The notes under the pieces were generated by a model. That model was not told the DNA's origin. It searched no databases and saw only the letters and a list, made by a program, of their open reading frames with translations. 64,000 nucleotides of DNA from CAVQFD01 sp963724695. GTDB lineage: Bacteria; Acidobacteriota; Vicinamibacteria; Vicinamibacterales; CAVVIG01. Made by a program: the position numbers and the translations under genes. Numbering within the stretch: position 1 is the stretch's first letter; each line of letters opens with the position of its first letter. This document shows positions 1-8,097 of the stretch, one piece after another. The stretch spans positions 186,001 to 250,000 of the forward strand of contig CAVRVW010000003.1 in NCBI GenBank assembly GCA_963724695.1, read 5' to 3'.

Positions 1-117
1 GCAGAGGTGTGCGCTGTCGTGTGACGCTCGCGATGCCAGTTGGCTGCCCGCCCTGCCTGCCGCGCCCGCCTTGCCTGCCTGGTTCGTCCGTTCGTCGGCC
101 GATCTAATCTAGCGACT

Positions 118-702
118 GTGCGTCTGCTGGTGGCGACAACGAATTCAGGGAAGGTTCGCGAAATCAGGCAGATTCTCGACGGCCTCGATGTCGAGCTGGT
201 GACCCTGGCGGACTTTCCGGGCGTCGAGGCGCCGGAAGAGACCGGCGCGACCTTCGAGGAGAACGCTCGTCTCAAGGCGCTTTACTACGCATCCGCGGCC
301 GGCGTGCTGACCGTCGCGGAGGACTCGGGGCTGGCGATCGATGCCCTGGACGGCGCGCCGGGGATCGAATCCGCACGCTTCGGAGGCGCCGGCTCGACCT
401 ACCCGCAGAAGTTCGCCATCCTCTTCGAGCGGTTGAAGGATGTGCCGACGGCCGATCGGACGGCGCGTTTCGTGTGCGCGTTGGCGCTGGCCGAGGCCGG
501 CCGGATCCTGTTCGACGCACGCGGGACGGTCGAGGGCGAGATCACCGAGGCGCCGAGGGGCAGCGGGGGGTTCGGGTACGACCCGATCTTCTTCTATCCG
601 CCGTTCAACGCGACCCTTGCGGAGTCCGCGGACAGAAAGACCGCGGTCAGCCATCGCGGCGTCGCCTTCAGGAAACTGCGGGACTACCTGGAAGCGCTCT
701 GA
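118..702 (+). CDS. rdgB: XTP/dITP pyrophosphatase (RdgB/HAM1 family)
   Basis: House-cleaning cytoplasmic enzyme that hydrolyses XTP, dITP and related deaminated purine nucleotides to monophosphates. The product shows the N-terminal ATTNSGKVREI loop (about residues 6-16), the EDSGLAIDAL acidic motif, the GSGGFGYDPIFF substrate loop and the C-terminal SHRGVAFRKL. A GTG start at 118 gives 194 residues, the normal family length; the in-frame ATG at 40 would add 26 Arg/Pro-rich residues unlike the family. The last 19 bases overlap the 3' end of the convergent methyltransferase. In many bacteria rdgB follows rph on the same strand; here the rph operon runs towards it from the opposite strand. Confidence 0.93.
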   Translation: MRLLVATTNSGKVREIRQILDGLDVELVTLADFPGVEAPEETGATFEENARLKALYYASAAGVLTVAEDSGLAIDALDGAPGIESARFGGAGSTYPQKFAILFERLKDVPTADRTARFVCALALAEAGRILFDARGTVEGEITEAPRGSGGFGYDPIFFYPPFNATLAESADRKTAVSHRGVAFRKLRDYLEAL

Positions 703-1451
703 AGGCGTGAAATGCCGCCCGATCCTGCCGATACGCCAGGCTCACCTGGCTCTTGCCTTTCAGCGCGTGCGCAATCGCCCGCGCCAGCCGGTACGGCGCC
801 CGAGGCACGGGGCGTAACCGTGCGCACACGATCGAACCCCGAGCACTGCAGCATGCCGTGGACGGCGGGAATGTTCGGCCCCCACCAGTTGGTCGGGTCG
901 CCGTTCAATTCGCGGCCTGGGTAGAACGCGGCGGCCGGTCGGCCGAACCCGACCATGTCCACGACCGTCTCGAGCACGAGCAGGTCGCGCGCCACCGAGG
1001 CCACCCGCTCCAGCGCCAGCAGCGGGTCTCGAAGATGGTAGAGCACGCCGAGAAACAGCACGACGTCGAATGTGCCGATGCGCTCCGGCGACAGGTCCAT
1101 CACGTCGATGTCCACGTCCTCGACGCGCGACCCCGTGATTTGCCTGGCCAGCTCGAAGCCGGCCTTGCCGGTCCCCGTGCCCCAGCCGGTGCCGTGCCAG
1201 GAGTAGTAGTCGGTGGCCACCACCCTCGACGCGCCGCGCCGTTCGGCTTCGAACGAGAAGAAGCCGTCCCACGCGCCGATGTCGAGCACCGACTTGCCCG
1301 CGAGCGAGAGCGGCAGATCCAGGCGCGCGAGCCGAAGAGGCGTGTCGTCGACGCCGCGCGTCACGAGGCCGTTCCCGAGGTCGATGGTGTGATACCAGCG
1401 CTGGCTGTCGACGCGCTGGCGCAGGTCGGAGGCAGCCGGCTCCGCGATCAC
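684..1451 (-). CDS. SAM-dependent methyltransferase, CmoB/DUF1698-like
   Basis: Class I methyltransferase resembling the tRNA mo5U34 methyltransferase/DUF1698 group. It has a short helical N-terminus with a QRWYHTIDLG stretch, the SAM-binding VLDIGAWDGFFSFEAERRGA motif, a DVVLFLGVLYHLRDP motif IV, and a PNIPAVHGMLQCSGF segment typical of this group. The GTG start at 1451 overlaps the TGA of the upstream alkyltransferase gene (GTGA), so the two are probably translationally coupled. The C-terminus is uncertain: after about position 800 another frame, ending at 668, reads APYRLARAIAHALKG, which looks more like a real tail, so a one-base indel near 800 is likely. The exact substrate cannot be told from sequence. 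Confidence 0.75.
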   Translation of the reverse strand: MIAEPAASDLRQRVDSQRWYHTIDLGNGLVTRGVDDTPLRLARLDLPLSLAGKSVLDIGAWDGFFSFEAERRGASRVVATDYYSWHGTGWGTGTGKAGFELARQITGSRVEDVDIDVMDLSPERIGTFDVVLFLGVLYHLRDPLLALERVASVARDLLVLETVVDMVGFGRPAAAFYPGRELNGDPTNWWGPNIPAVHGMLQCSGFDRVRTVTPRASGAVPAGAGDCARAERQEPGEPGVSAGSGGISRLQSASR

Positions 1452-1984
1452 CTCGACTGTCCCTGGAGCTCGAAGAAATGTGCCCGCTCGTGGTTGAGCA
1501 GCCACGCCTTCCGATCGAGCCCGCCGCCGTACCCGGTCAGCGTGCCGTTGGCCCCGATCACGCGGTGGCAGGGCACGATGATGGGGATGGGGTTGGCGCC
1601 GTTGGCGAGACCCACCGCACGCGCCGCGCCAGGGGAACCGATCTGCAGGGCAATCGCGCCGTAGGTCGTGGTGGTCCCCGGTGGAATCTTCCGCAACGCG
1701 GACCACACCAGCATCTCGAACGCCTGCCCTCGCGGATCGAGCGCGAGCGCCGAGATGTCTGCCGATTCTCCGGCGAAGTACGCCGCGAGCCATCTCTCGA
1801 CCTGCCGGATGACGTCGTGCGAGCCTTCCTCCAGCGTGCACCCCGGGTAGTGCCGGCGAAGCCGCGCCTCGATTCCTCCCCGCCGCCGCCCATCGTCGAA
1901 CCCGAGCGCGCAGAGCCCTCCGTCGTGAGCCACCGCCAGCATCGGTCCGACCGCGGTTGCGAGCGTTTGTCGACGGAGGTGCAT
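1448..1984 (-). CDS. ogt: Methylated-DNA--[protein]-cysteine S-methyltransferase
   Basis: Suicide repair enzyme that moves methyl groups from O6-methylguanine or O4-methylthymine in DNA to its own cysteine. The 178-residue product has the acceptor motif PCHRVIG (Cys near residue 139), the preceding RAVGLANGANPIPIIV helix-turn-helix region, a Tyr in TTYGAIA, and the C-terminal GYGGGLDRKAWLLNHE. No AraC-type Ada domain is present, so it is the Ogt type rather than Ada. It starts 2 bp after the rph stop and ends in a GTGA overlap with the methyltransferase gene, which places it inside the same operon. Confidence 0.92.
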   Translation of the reverse strand: MHLRRQTLATAVGPMLAVAHDGGLCALGFDDGRRRGGIEARLRRHYPGCTLEEGSHDVIRQVERWLAAYFAGESADISALALDPRGQAFEMLVWSALRKIPPGTTTTYGAIALQIGSPGAARAVGLANGANPIPIIVPCHRVIGANGTLTGYGGGLDRKAWLLNHERAHFFELQGQSR

Positions 1985-1986
1985 GG

Positions 1987-2727
1987 TCAGCGTGGGACGC
2001 GATTCGGAATCAGGTGGCCGACGATGGCGCGTTGACGCTCGATGAGCTCGCGGATGCCCAGGTCTGCAAGGTCGAGGAGCGTGTTGAGCGCGTCCCGCCC
2101 GAAGGGATCCGCTTCGGCAGTGCCCTGGACCTCGATGAACCGGCCGTCGCCGGTCTTGACCACGTTCATGTCGACATCGGCGCGCGAATCGTCCTCGTAG
2201 GCGAGATCGAGCAGCGGCTCCCCGGCGACGATGCCGACGCTGACCGCCGCAACGTAATCCGAGATCGGGATCGTGCGAATCTGATCGCGTTCGCGCATCC
2301 GCTCGACGGCGAGCGCGAGCGCGACGAAGGCGCCGGTGATCGACGCCGTGCGCGTGCCGCCGTCCGCCTGGATGACGTCGCAGTCGATCCAGATCGTCCG
2401 TTCGCCGAGCGCCGGCATGTTCATCACCGAGCGCAGCGACCGGCCGATCAACCGCTGGATCTCCTGCGTGCGGCCGCCGACCTTACCTTGCGTGGCCTCG
2501 CGCGTGGTGCGCGTGTTGGTGGCGCGCGGAAGCATGCCGTACTCGGCCGTCACCCAGCCCTTGCCCGAGTTGCGGAGAAAGGGAGGGACGCGGTCTTCGA
2601 CGCTCGCTGTACAGATCACTTTCGTGCGTCCCGCCTCGATGAAGACCGATCCTTCAGCGTGCGGGAGGTAGTTCGGCGTCAGCGTGATGTCACGGAGCTG
2701 GTTCGGCGGGCGGCTGTCGGATCGCAT
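1987..2727 (-). CDS. rph: Ribonuclease PH
   Basis: Phosphate-dependent 3'-to-5' exoribonuclease that trims tRNA precursors. The 246-residue product starts MRSDSRPPNQLRDI and has the conserved SVFIEAGRTKVICTASVE strand, the REATQGKVGGRTQEIQRLIG phosphate-binding signature (near residues 85-104), and WIDCDVIQADGGTRTASITG. I chose the ATG at 2727 because the frame upstream of it (from 2793) has no family counterpart and lies inside the GerMN gene. The 5' end overlaps the GerMN gene by 38 bp and the next gene begins 2 bp downstream, so amidase, GerMN protein, rph, ogt and methyltransferase are one transcription unit. Confidence 0.94.
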   Translation of the reverse strand: MRSDSRPPNQLRDITLTPNYLPHAEGSVFIEAGRTKVICTASVEDRVPPFLRNSGKGWVTAEYGMLPRATNTRTTREATQGKVGGRTQEIQRLIGRSLRSVMNMPALGERTIWIDCDVIQADGGTRTASITGAFVALALAVERMRERDQIRTIPISDYVAAVSVGIVAGEPLLDLAYEDDSRADVDMNVVKTGDGRFIEVQGTAEADPFGRDALNTLLDLADLGIRELIERQRAIVGHLIPNRVPR

Positions 2728-3283
2728 CGTTTGGCACCATGGGCCGGCTGAGGTTGACGTGCCCCGCCAGCGTCTCGAGTTCTTTTCCGTCAACGAGCAA
2801 TTGCACCGACGTGACCGCCGGCAGGTTCGCGGTCAGCGCGCTGACGAGGGTTTCCACCGTCAGGCGCTCGTGCATCGTGCCGCCCGGATGGTTCGCGGCG
2901 AGCTCGCGGCTCAGGTCGACGTACGCCTCGCCGCCGGTGATGAAGAGCGCCCGCAGCGTCGTGCCGGCAGGAATCGCCGAGACCAGCGGCTCGGCCACCG
3001 GCGCAAGCTGCGCGGTCACGATCGCTTTCGCCTGGTCGACGGGCCGCTCGGCAAACGCCACGTCCTGTTCGAGGCTCGTCAGCGTCCGGCCGTCGTCGGC
3101 GACATAAAAGAGTCTCGCTTTGATCTTCCGGTCCGCCGTGGCCTCTCCGGTCTGCGCGGACGGGGCTGGCGCCTGCGAGCCAGGCGTTGCGACCCGGCCG
3201 GGAAGCGTCACGAACAGCGCCCACCCGACCGCAACGGCGACAGGCGTGGCTCCGGCGATGAGCAGGGCGCGGCGCGCCGTCAT
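2690..3283 (-). CDS. GerMN-domain membrane-anchored protein
   Basis: The 197-residue product has one N-terminal membrane segment (about residues 8-28), a Pro/Ala-rich linker, then a GerMN domain (about 55-180) recognised from KARLFYVADDGRTL, PAGTTLRALFITGGEAYVDLS and the VETLVSALTANLPAVTSVQLLVDG end. GerMN domains occur in the spore protein GerM and in cell-envelope proteins of non-sporulating bacteria, where they usually sit beside peptidoglycan enzymes. The ATG overlaps the stop of the upstream amidase gene (ATGA), which fits a role at the cell wall on the outer face of the membrane. No catalytic function is known. Confidence 0.85.
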   Translation of the reverse strand: MTARRALLIAGATPVAVAVGWALFVTLPGRVATPGSQAPAPSAQTGEATADRKIKARLFYVADDGRTLTSLEQDVAFAERPVDQAKAIVTAQLAPVAEPLVSAIPAGTTLRALFITGGEAYVDLSRELAANHPGGTMHERLTVETLVSALTANLPAVTSVQLLVDGKELETLAGHVNLSRPMVPNDAIRQPPAEPAP

Positions 3284-4782
3284 CGTTCGCCTCCCTGCGG
3301 CGACAACGAGTCTCGGAACCTGACGATGGCGTCGAAGACCGCCGCGACGAACTCGTTCTGGAAGTTCGGCCCTGCGAGCGCCTTCTGGTCCTCGGGGTTG
3401 GTGAGGTAGCCCATTTCGATGAGCACGGCCGGCATGTTCGCGGACTCGAGCACACGGTGCCTGGCGCGTTCGATCGGACGTGCGTCGAGCCGCACGCGCT
3501 GCCGGAGCTGCTCTTCGAGCATCGTCGCGAGGTCCGCGGACTGCGCGACGTGGCGTGTCTGGGCCAGATCCCAGGGCACGAGCTCGAGCTCGCGCAAGCC
3601 GCCACCGAACACCGCCAGCCGCTGGCTCGGCATGTCGGTGCGCGTCTGCTCATCGGGGTCGAACGCCGCCACATAGATTGAGGCGCCGCTGGCGCTGGGC
3701 CGAGGCGACGCGTTCGCGTGCAGGCTGATGAAGAGGTTGGCCTTGTTGTTGTTGGCAAGTGCCGTGCGCTCGTCGAGCGCGACGCTCCGGTCGTCGTCTC
3801 GCGTCAGCAGCACGCGAAGGCCGAGCCGCGCTTCAATAGTGCTTTTGAGCCGCCGCGCGACCGCCAGCGTAATGTCCTTTTCGGGCACGTCGCCGCGGAC
3901 GCCCGTGTCGTCGCCGCCATGACCGGGATCAATGGTGATCGTCCGGATCGGCGACGGCTGACGGCCGAAGACCGGCAGATCGCCGAGCGGCGGGGGCCCG
4001 GCCGTTGCCGCGGGCGGCGTCGCCGCCGGCGAGGTGGGCGTGAGCGTCAGCGTTTCAGTCGGCGCCGGCAGCAAATCGAGGACGAGCCGTGCCGTATTGC
4101 CGGCCGTGGACTGCGCGGCGCGATACGAACCGAAACGCGGGCCGAGATCCACGGCGAGCGCCGTGGGGTCCAGCACCCGAATCCCCTGAACGAAGCCGAT
4201 CGGCTGGATCTGCGGCATCACGACATCGAGGGCGTCGGCCTCGAACCTGATCGTGAGGCGCCCGGCCTCCTGGGCAATGGTGCTCCGGGTGTCTGGCGAG
4301 GCGTCGACCGTCACACGCGCCGATGTGCCGAGAGGCTCGTGGCGCACGGTCACGCGCGGGACGCGCAGGTCGCCGATGATGACGAGACGCGACGGGCGCC
4401 GAAGCTCGAGGCGCGTCTCGTAGACGGTCGACAGCACGCGCCCGATGAAATCGACCGGCACGAACCACCGGTTGCCGACGCGGGCCGGCGGCGCCGGCAT
4501 CGAGATGAGCCGTCCTGCGACAGACGCGAGCGGCTGATCGCGGGTGAGCACGATCGTGCGGCCGCGCGACGACACGGTGATGGCGCCTGATTCTTCCCGG
4601 ACGGTGAGTTGAAAGGCCGTGGCGAGATCTTCGAGCGCCACGAAGTCCTGGCCGTCGATGGCAAAGGCCGGCATCGGACGCCGGCCTTCTCTGGAGAGCA
4701 GGGTGAGCGGGCTCGCCGCGCTCTGCCCGCGGAGCTGTCCGCCCGCGAGGCACAGCAGCAGCGCGACAACGAGCGTCGACAC
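3280..4782 (-). CDS. N-acetylmuramoyl-L-alanine amidase (AmiC type, AMIN + Amidase_3)
   Basis: Zinc amidase that cleaves the lactyl bond between MurNAc and the stem peptide during cell separation. The 500-residue product has a signal peptide (residues 1-25), a copper-amine-oxidase-N-like segment (about 30-110), an AMIN-like beta domain (about 120-240), a Pro/Thr linker, then the catalytic domain from about 270. Zinc ligands are visible in TITIDPGHGGDDTG and LFISLHANAS, and the catalytic glutamate in NMPAVLIEMGYLTNPED. It is the first gene of the five-gene run and overlaps the GerMN gene by ATGA. Confidence 0.92.
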   Translation of the reverse strand: MSTLVVALLLCLAGGQLRGQSAASPLTLLSREGRRPMPAFAIDGQDFVALEDLATAFQLTVREESGAITVSSRGRTIVLTRDQPLASVAGRLISMPAPPARVGNRWFVPVDFIGRVLSTVYETRLELRRPSRLVIIGDLRVPRVTVRHEPLGTSARVTVDASPDTRSTIAQEAGRLTIRFEADALDVVMPQIQPIGFVQGIRVLDPTALAVDLGPRFGSYRAAQSTAGNTARLVLDLLPAPTETLTLTPTSPAATPPAATAGPPPLGDLPVFGRQPSPIRTITIDPGHGGDDTGVRGDVPEKDITLAVARRLKSTIEARLGLRVLLTRDDDRSVALDERTALANNNKANLFISLHANASPRPSASGASIYVAAFDPDEQTRTDMPSQRLAVFGGGLRELELVPWDLAQTRHVAQSADLATMLEEQLRQRVRLDARPIERARHRVLESANMPAVLIEMGYLTNPEDQKALAGPNFQNEFVAAVFDAIVRFRDSLSPQGGER

Positions 4783-4802
4783 TGCGGCGGTCCGGGAGAC
4801 GC

Positions 4803-4825
4803 GAATGGGGGTCAGACCCCCATTC
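4803..4825. repeat. Perfect short palindrome at gene 3' end
   Basis: Two 10-bp arms, GAATGGGGGT and ACCCCCATTC, flank the trinucleotide CAG. The palindrome contains the stop codon of the Gly/Tyr-rich secreted protein and lies just upstream of the amidase gene. It has no T-run on either side, so it is a poor intrinsic terminator. It looks like a REP-type palindrome that became part of the gene end. Confidence 0.7.
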
Positions 4826-5552
4826 TACTTATGGTGTGGGCTTCGTGTCCGAACGATAGTGAATCGTACAGGCCGGGGTCGATCTTGACGTCGAACGCGA
4901 TCGTCTCCGAGCCCGGATTGCGGATCTCGATACGATGCGCGCCCGGCTCCAGGTTGAGCTGCTGGAACGATCCGTCGAAGTCGTCGACGTGCCCGACGAA
5001 GTAACCGCCGACCCACACCTCAGCCTCACGCCGCGGCGTTTGAATGCGCACGCCGCCGTACGGACGAGACGCGCCGTAGTAGCCGGGATAGCCGTACGCG
5101 GGATACCCGTAGCCCCCGTAGAAACCGGGATACCCGTAGTAGCCCGGATAGCCGTAGCCGTAGGCGGGGAACCCGACGCCACCGTACCACCCGAAGCCTC
5201 CGTACCCGAAGGCAAAGCCCACCGACACGCCGACCGGCCAGTAGGGGTACCCGTAATAAGCTCCGCCATACGGCCGGCCATAATAGTTATGACCGCCGCC
5301 GTAGTAGCCGCCGCCCCCATAGTGGCCGCCGCCTGACACGGCCGGGCGCTGTCCGGGAGGACGCGGCACCGCCCGCGCCGTGGTGCCGGCGGGCCGCGCA
5401 CCGCCAGCAGGGCGCGCACCACCACCGCCGCCGCCGGCAGGCCGGGCGCCGCCGTTGCCGCCCCGGCTGCGCGCCTGAGCCTGCAGATCCTGTGGCAGGC
5501 CGGCCATGACGACGGCCAATGCGAGCGCCGCTATGGATGACGACTTGAACAT
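4812..5552 (-). CDS. Secreted Gly/Tyr-rich protein with C-terminal PEGA-like domain
   Basis: The 246-residue product has a signal peptide (MFKSSSIAALALAVVMAG, cleavage after LQAQA), a low-complexity Gly/Ala/Pro region (about 30-80), a stretch of GYPGYYGYPG-type repeats (about 85-165), and a compact C-terminal domain (about 170-240) with REAEVWVGGYFVGHVDDF and LNLEPGAHRIEIRNPG. That domain resembles PEGA domains, which bind or decorate extracellular surfaces. The ATG at 5552 has AGGAG six bases upstream; an in-frame ATG at 5579 lacks such a site. The stop lies inside a palindrome. The function is unknown; a surface or extracellular-matrix role is inferred only from composition. Confidence 0.75.
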   Translation of the reverse strand: MFKSSSIAALALAVVMAGLPQDLQAQARSRGGNGGARPAGGGGGGARPAGGARPAGTTARAVPRPPGQRPAVSGGGHYGGGGYYGGGHNYYGRPYGGAYYGYPYWPVGVSVGFAFGYGGFGWYGGVGFPAYGYGYPGYYGYPGFYGGYGYPAYGYPGYYGASRPYGGVRIQTPRREAEVWVGGYFVGHVDDFDGSFQQLNLEPGAHRIEIRNPGSETIAFDVKIDPGLYDSLSFGHEAHTISRMGV

Positions 5553-5730
5553 GAGAAGCTCCTGAGCTTGCTTTCGCAATAGTCAGGCCAGCGCTGGCAG
5601 CGCGGTCTTCGATAGATTATCCGGCAAAACGGCCGTTGTCGACTGCGGAGAATCGCGCACCTGGCCCACGGCGTGGACAGGTGGCGTCAGCTCCCGCGGA
5701 CGTTCGTGTATGCTCCATGGCGCCTCTTCG

Positions 5731-6945
5731 ATGACGACGTCCGCGCCCAAAGGCCCGATGGCCCTCGACGACCTGACGGTCCTTGATCTCTCCCACGCCC
5801 TGGCCGGCCCCTTCGCCACCACGTTGCTGGCCGACTACGGGGCCGAGGTCATCAAGATCGAACCGCCCGGCGCCGGCGACATGGCCCGCGCCTGGGGGCC
5901 GCCGTTTTACGACAACGAGTCGGCCTACTTCGTCAACCTGCATCGGAACAAGAAGAGCGTCGAGCTCGACCTCAAGCACGAGCAAGGACGCGAGCTGTTC
6001 TTCCGCCTCCTGGACCGCGCCGACATCGTCATCGAGAACCTCCGGATCGGCACCGTCGCCAAGCTCGGCGTCGACTACGAACAGTGCGCGGCCCGCAGGC
6101 CGGGCATCGTCTACTGTTCGATCTCCGGGTTCGGACAGGACGGCCCGTATCGGGAGCGTGCGGCGCTCGACCTCATCGTGCAGGCCGAGAGCGGCATGAT
6201 CAGCATCACCGGGCCGGAGGGCGGCCCTGGCGTCAGGTGCGGCGTGTCGGTCGCCGACATCACGGCGGGAATATTCTCGGCCCTCGGGATCATGATGGCC
6301 ATCCATGCGCGTGAGCGCACCGGACGCGGCCAGTTCATCGACATCTCGATGCTCGAAGGGCAGATGAGCATCATGCAGAGCATTTTCGGCGCCTACCTGG
6401 CTGACGGCATCGTGCCCGGGCCCTGGGGCACGGCGTACGCCGCGCTGCTGCCGTACCAGACCTTTCGCACGAAGACGCGCCATCTCGCGCTCGGCGTGGG
6501 CAGCGACAAGCTGTGGAAGACGTTCTGTCCGCTCGTTGGCCTGCCTGAGTACGCGTCCGATCCGCGCTTCTCGTCGAACGCGGCACGCGTCGCCAACCGG
6601 CCCGAGCTCATCGACGGCCTGCAGCGCGCGTTTCTCACGCGCTCTTACGAGGAGTGGGAAGCCATTCTTCTCGGGGCAGGCGTGCCGGTCGGGGCGATCA
6701 ACACGGTCGATCAGGTGGTGAACCATCCGCAGGTCGCCGCGCGGGGCGTGCTCGTCGAGTGCGAGCACCCGGTCGCCGGCGCTGTGCGCGTGGTGGCCCC
6801 GCCGATTCGGCTCTCCGACACGCCAGGATCAGTGCGCACGCCGGCCCCGCTCCTCGGTCAGCATACGAGCGAGGTCCTGCGCACGCGGCTCGGTTTGTCG
6901 GAAGACGAGATCTCCCGGCTTCGCCGCGAGGGAGTGGTCGGGTAG
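5731..6945 (+). CDS. CoA transferase family III (CaiB/BaiF)
   Basis: Moves coenzyme A between carboxylic acids, or racemises 2-methylacyl-CoA, through an enzyme-bound anhydride. The product of about 404 residues has the N-terminal VLDLSHALAGPFATTLLADY motif, EVIKIEPPGAGDMAR, NKKSVELDLK, IVIENLRIGT, and SVADITAG with the family's catalytic Asp at about residue 176. GRGQFIDISMLEGQ follows. Starts at 5710, 5731 and 5758 are in frame and no clear ribosome site separates them; 5731 is a compromise. It opens the acyl-CoA block and is followed by a GGTAGGTC-type array and the structured leader repeats. Substrate is not predictable. Confidence 0.88.
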   Translation: MTTSAPKGPMALDDLTVLDLSHALAGPFATTLLADYGAEVIKIEPPGAGDMARAWGPPFYDNESAYFVNLHRNKKSVELDLKHEQGRELFFRLLDRADIVIENLRIGTVAKLGVDYEQCAARRPGIVYCSISGFGQDGPYRERAALDLIVQAESGMISITGPEGGPGVRCGVSVADITAGIFSALGIMMAIHARERTGRGQFIDISMLEGQMSIMQSIFGAYLADGIVPGPWGTAYAALLPYQTFRTKTRHLALGVGSDKLWKTFCPLVGLPEYASDPRFSSNAARVANRPELIDGLQRAFLTRSYEEWEAILLGAGVPVGAINTVDQVVNHPQVAARGVLVECEHPVAGAVRVVAPPIRLSDTPGSVRTPAPLLGQHTSEVLRTRLGLSEDEISRLRREGVVG

Positions 6946-7029
6946 GTCAAGTAGGTCGGGTAGGTCGGGTGGGTCGGGCGGGCCCTTCGACTTCGCTCAG
7001 GCGGGCAGGGCGGGGCAGGCGAGGCGGGA
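6944..7029. repeat. GGTAGGTCG word array with a REP half-site
   Basis: Degenerate 8-9 bp words of the form GGTAGGTCG/GGTGGGTCG run directly off the CoA transferase stop codon. A half-site CCCTTCGACTTCGCTCAGG at 6983-7001 matches one arm of the REP-like palindromes found at 12594-12633 and 42367-42400. The array ends where leader copy A begins. Confidence 0.7.
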
Positions 7030-7120
7030 GCGCCTGCGGCCACACCGAGCCGAGGACAAGTGGATCCGAGGCGAGGTGTCGGCGTCAGTTCGCGCTGGGG
7101 GTGAAGCCCCGCCGCCAGTA
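7030..7120 (+). repeat. Structured leader repeat, copy A (tandem with copy B)
   Basis: First of eight full copies. It begins GCGCCTGCGGCC, passes through GATCCGAGGCGAGG and GGCGTCAGTTC, and ends in a hairpin with arms GCGCTGGGG (7092-7100) and CCCCGCCGC (7107-7115) around loop GTGAAG, then CAGTAAGAG. The stem of this copy is imperfect (one mismatch and one G-U), unlike most others. It is followed head-to-tail by copy B and so is not itself next to a start codon. Confidence 0.85.
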
Positions 7121-7225
7121 AGAGAGGTTTGCGCCTGCGGCCATGCCGACTCGAGGCCCTGTGAAGCCGAGGGGAGGCATCGGCGTCAGTTCGCGGCGGG
7201 GGTGGGGCCCCACCGCAAAGTAGAG
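7121..7225 (+). repeat. Structured leader repeat, copy B, upstream of SDR gene
   Basis: Same order of conserved blocks as copy A. Hairpin arms are GCGGCGGGG (7193-7201) and CCCCACCGC (7208-7216), loop GTGGGG, with one C-A mismatch, then AAAGTAGAG. The hairpin ends 18 nt before the ATG at 7235. Confidence 0.87.
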
Positions 7226-7234
7226 ATGCATGAC

Positions 7235-8015
7235 ATGCCACTTCTAACAGGACGCGTAGCAATCGTGACCGGAGCCAGCAAGGGCATCGGCCGGGTGATG
7301 AGCCAGACGTTCGCGCGCGACGGCGCCAAGGTGGCGTGCGTCGCGCGATCGACGGCGCTCGTCGAGGAAACCGCGGCGCTCATCAACGCGGATGGCGGGC
7401 TCGCGGTCGCCATCACCGCCGATCTTGGCCGCGAAGACGACGTGCGGGAGATGGTCAAGAAGGCGGTCACGGCGTTCGGGCACGTGGACTGCCTGGTGAA
7501 CAACGCCGGCGACGGCGGACCGACCAAGGCCGTGCAGGACTACCCGATGGAGGACTGGCTCTACACGATCAACTCGTGCCTCACGAGCTCGTACCTGTGC
7601 ACGCGCTTCGCGGTACCCGCCATGATCGACGCCGGCCGCGGCGCCATCGTCAACATCGCCTCGATGGCCGGACGGCGCGGCCTGGCCTACCGCATCGGGT
7701 ACTGCTCGGCGAAGGCCGGCCAGATCGGCATGACCGTCGGGCTCGCGATGGAGCTCGGACGGCACAACATTACGGTCAACGCGATTGCCCCGGGCGCGGT
7801 CGCCGGGGATCGGATCGATCGCGTGATCGCCGGGCAGGCCGAAGTGCGCGGCATCGCTGTTGACCAGATGCGCAAGGCCATTCGTCGATCGGTCGCCGCT
7901 CCGCCGGATGTCGACGCCGGAAGACATCTCGAACCTGGCGATGTTCCTCTGCAGCGATCTGGCGCGCAGCATCTCGGGCCAGTGCGTGCCGGTCACGGCG
8001 GGAGAGCCTGGGTAG
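7235..8015 (+). CDS. Short-chain dehydrogenase/reductase (one frameshift)
   Basis: NAD(P)-dependent oxidoreductase with a Rossmann fold. Visible motifs are TGASKGIG (coenzyme binding), CLVNNAG, and the catalytic YCSAK with the preceding NIASMAG serine. The first frame breaks near 7879; one extra base shifts the rest, where the next frame continues FVDRSPLRRMSTPEDIS and closes with SISGQCVPVTAGEPG and a TAG at 8013-8015, as expected for the family. Full length is about 259 residues. The ATG at 7226 is also in frame, but 7235 has better spacing to the AGAG at 7222. It is the first gene behind the tandem leader copies A and B and probably works on a hydroxyacyl or similar substrate. Confidence 0.85.
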
Positions 8016-8068
8016 ACGAACGACAATTTACAATTTACAATTCAAAATTAGGAATGCGTTAGGGTCCT

Positions 8069-8097
8069 TCGAGTTCTCCTTTTGAGTTCGAACTCGA
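8069..8097 (+). repeat. Inverted repeat overlapping a start codon
   Basis: Arms TCGAGTTC (8069-8076) and GAACTCGA (8090-8097) are perfectly complementary, with a 13-nt loop. The 3' arm includes the A of the ATG at 8097. It lies after an AT-rich stretch of repeated CAATTTA words (8029-8055). It could mask the start in mRNA or be an operator; nothing else supports either. Confidence 0.5.

Noticed and set aside
6944..7225. The repeat arrays and tandem leader copies could be taken for a CRISPR array.
   Set aside because: Units are unequal, there are only two leader copies, no unique spacers separate them and no cas genes are present.
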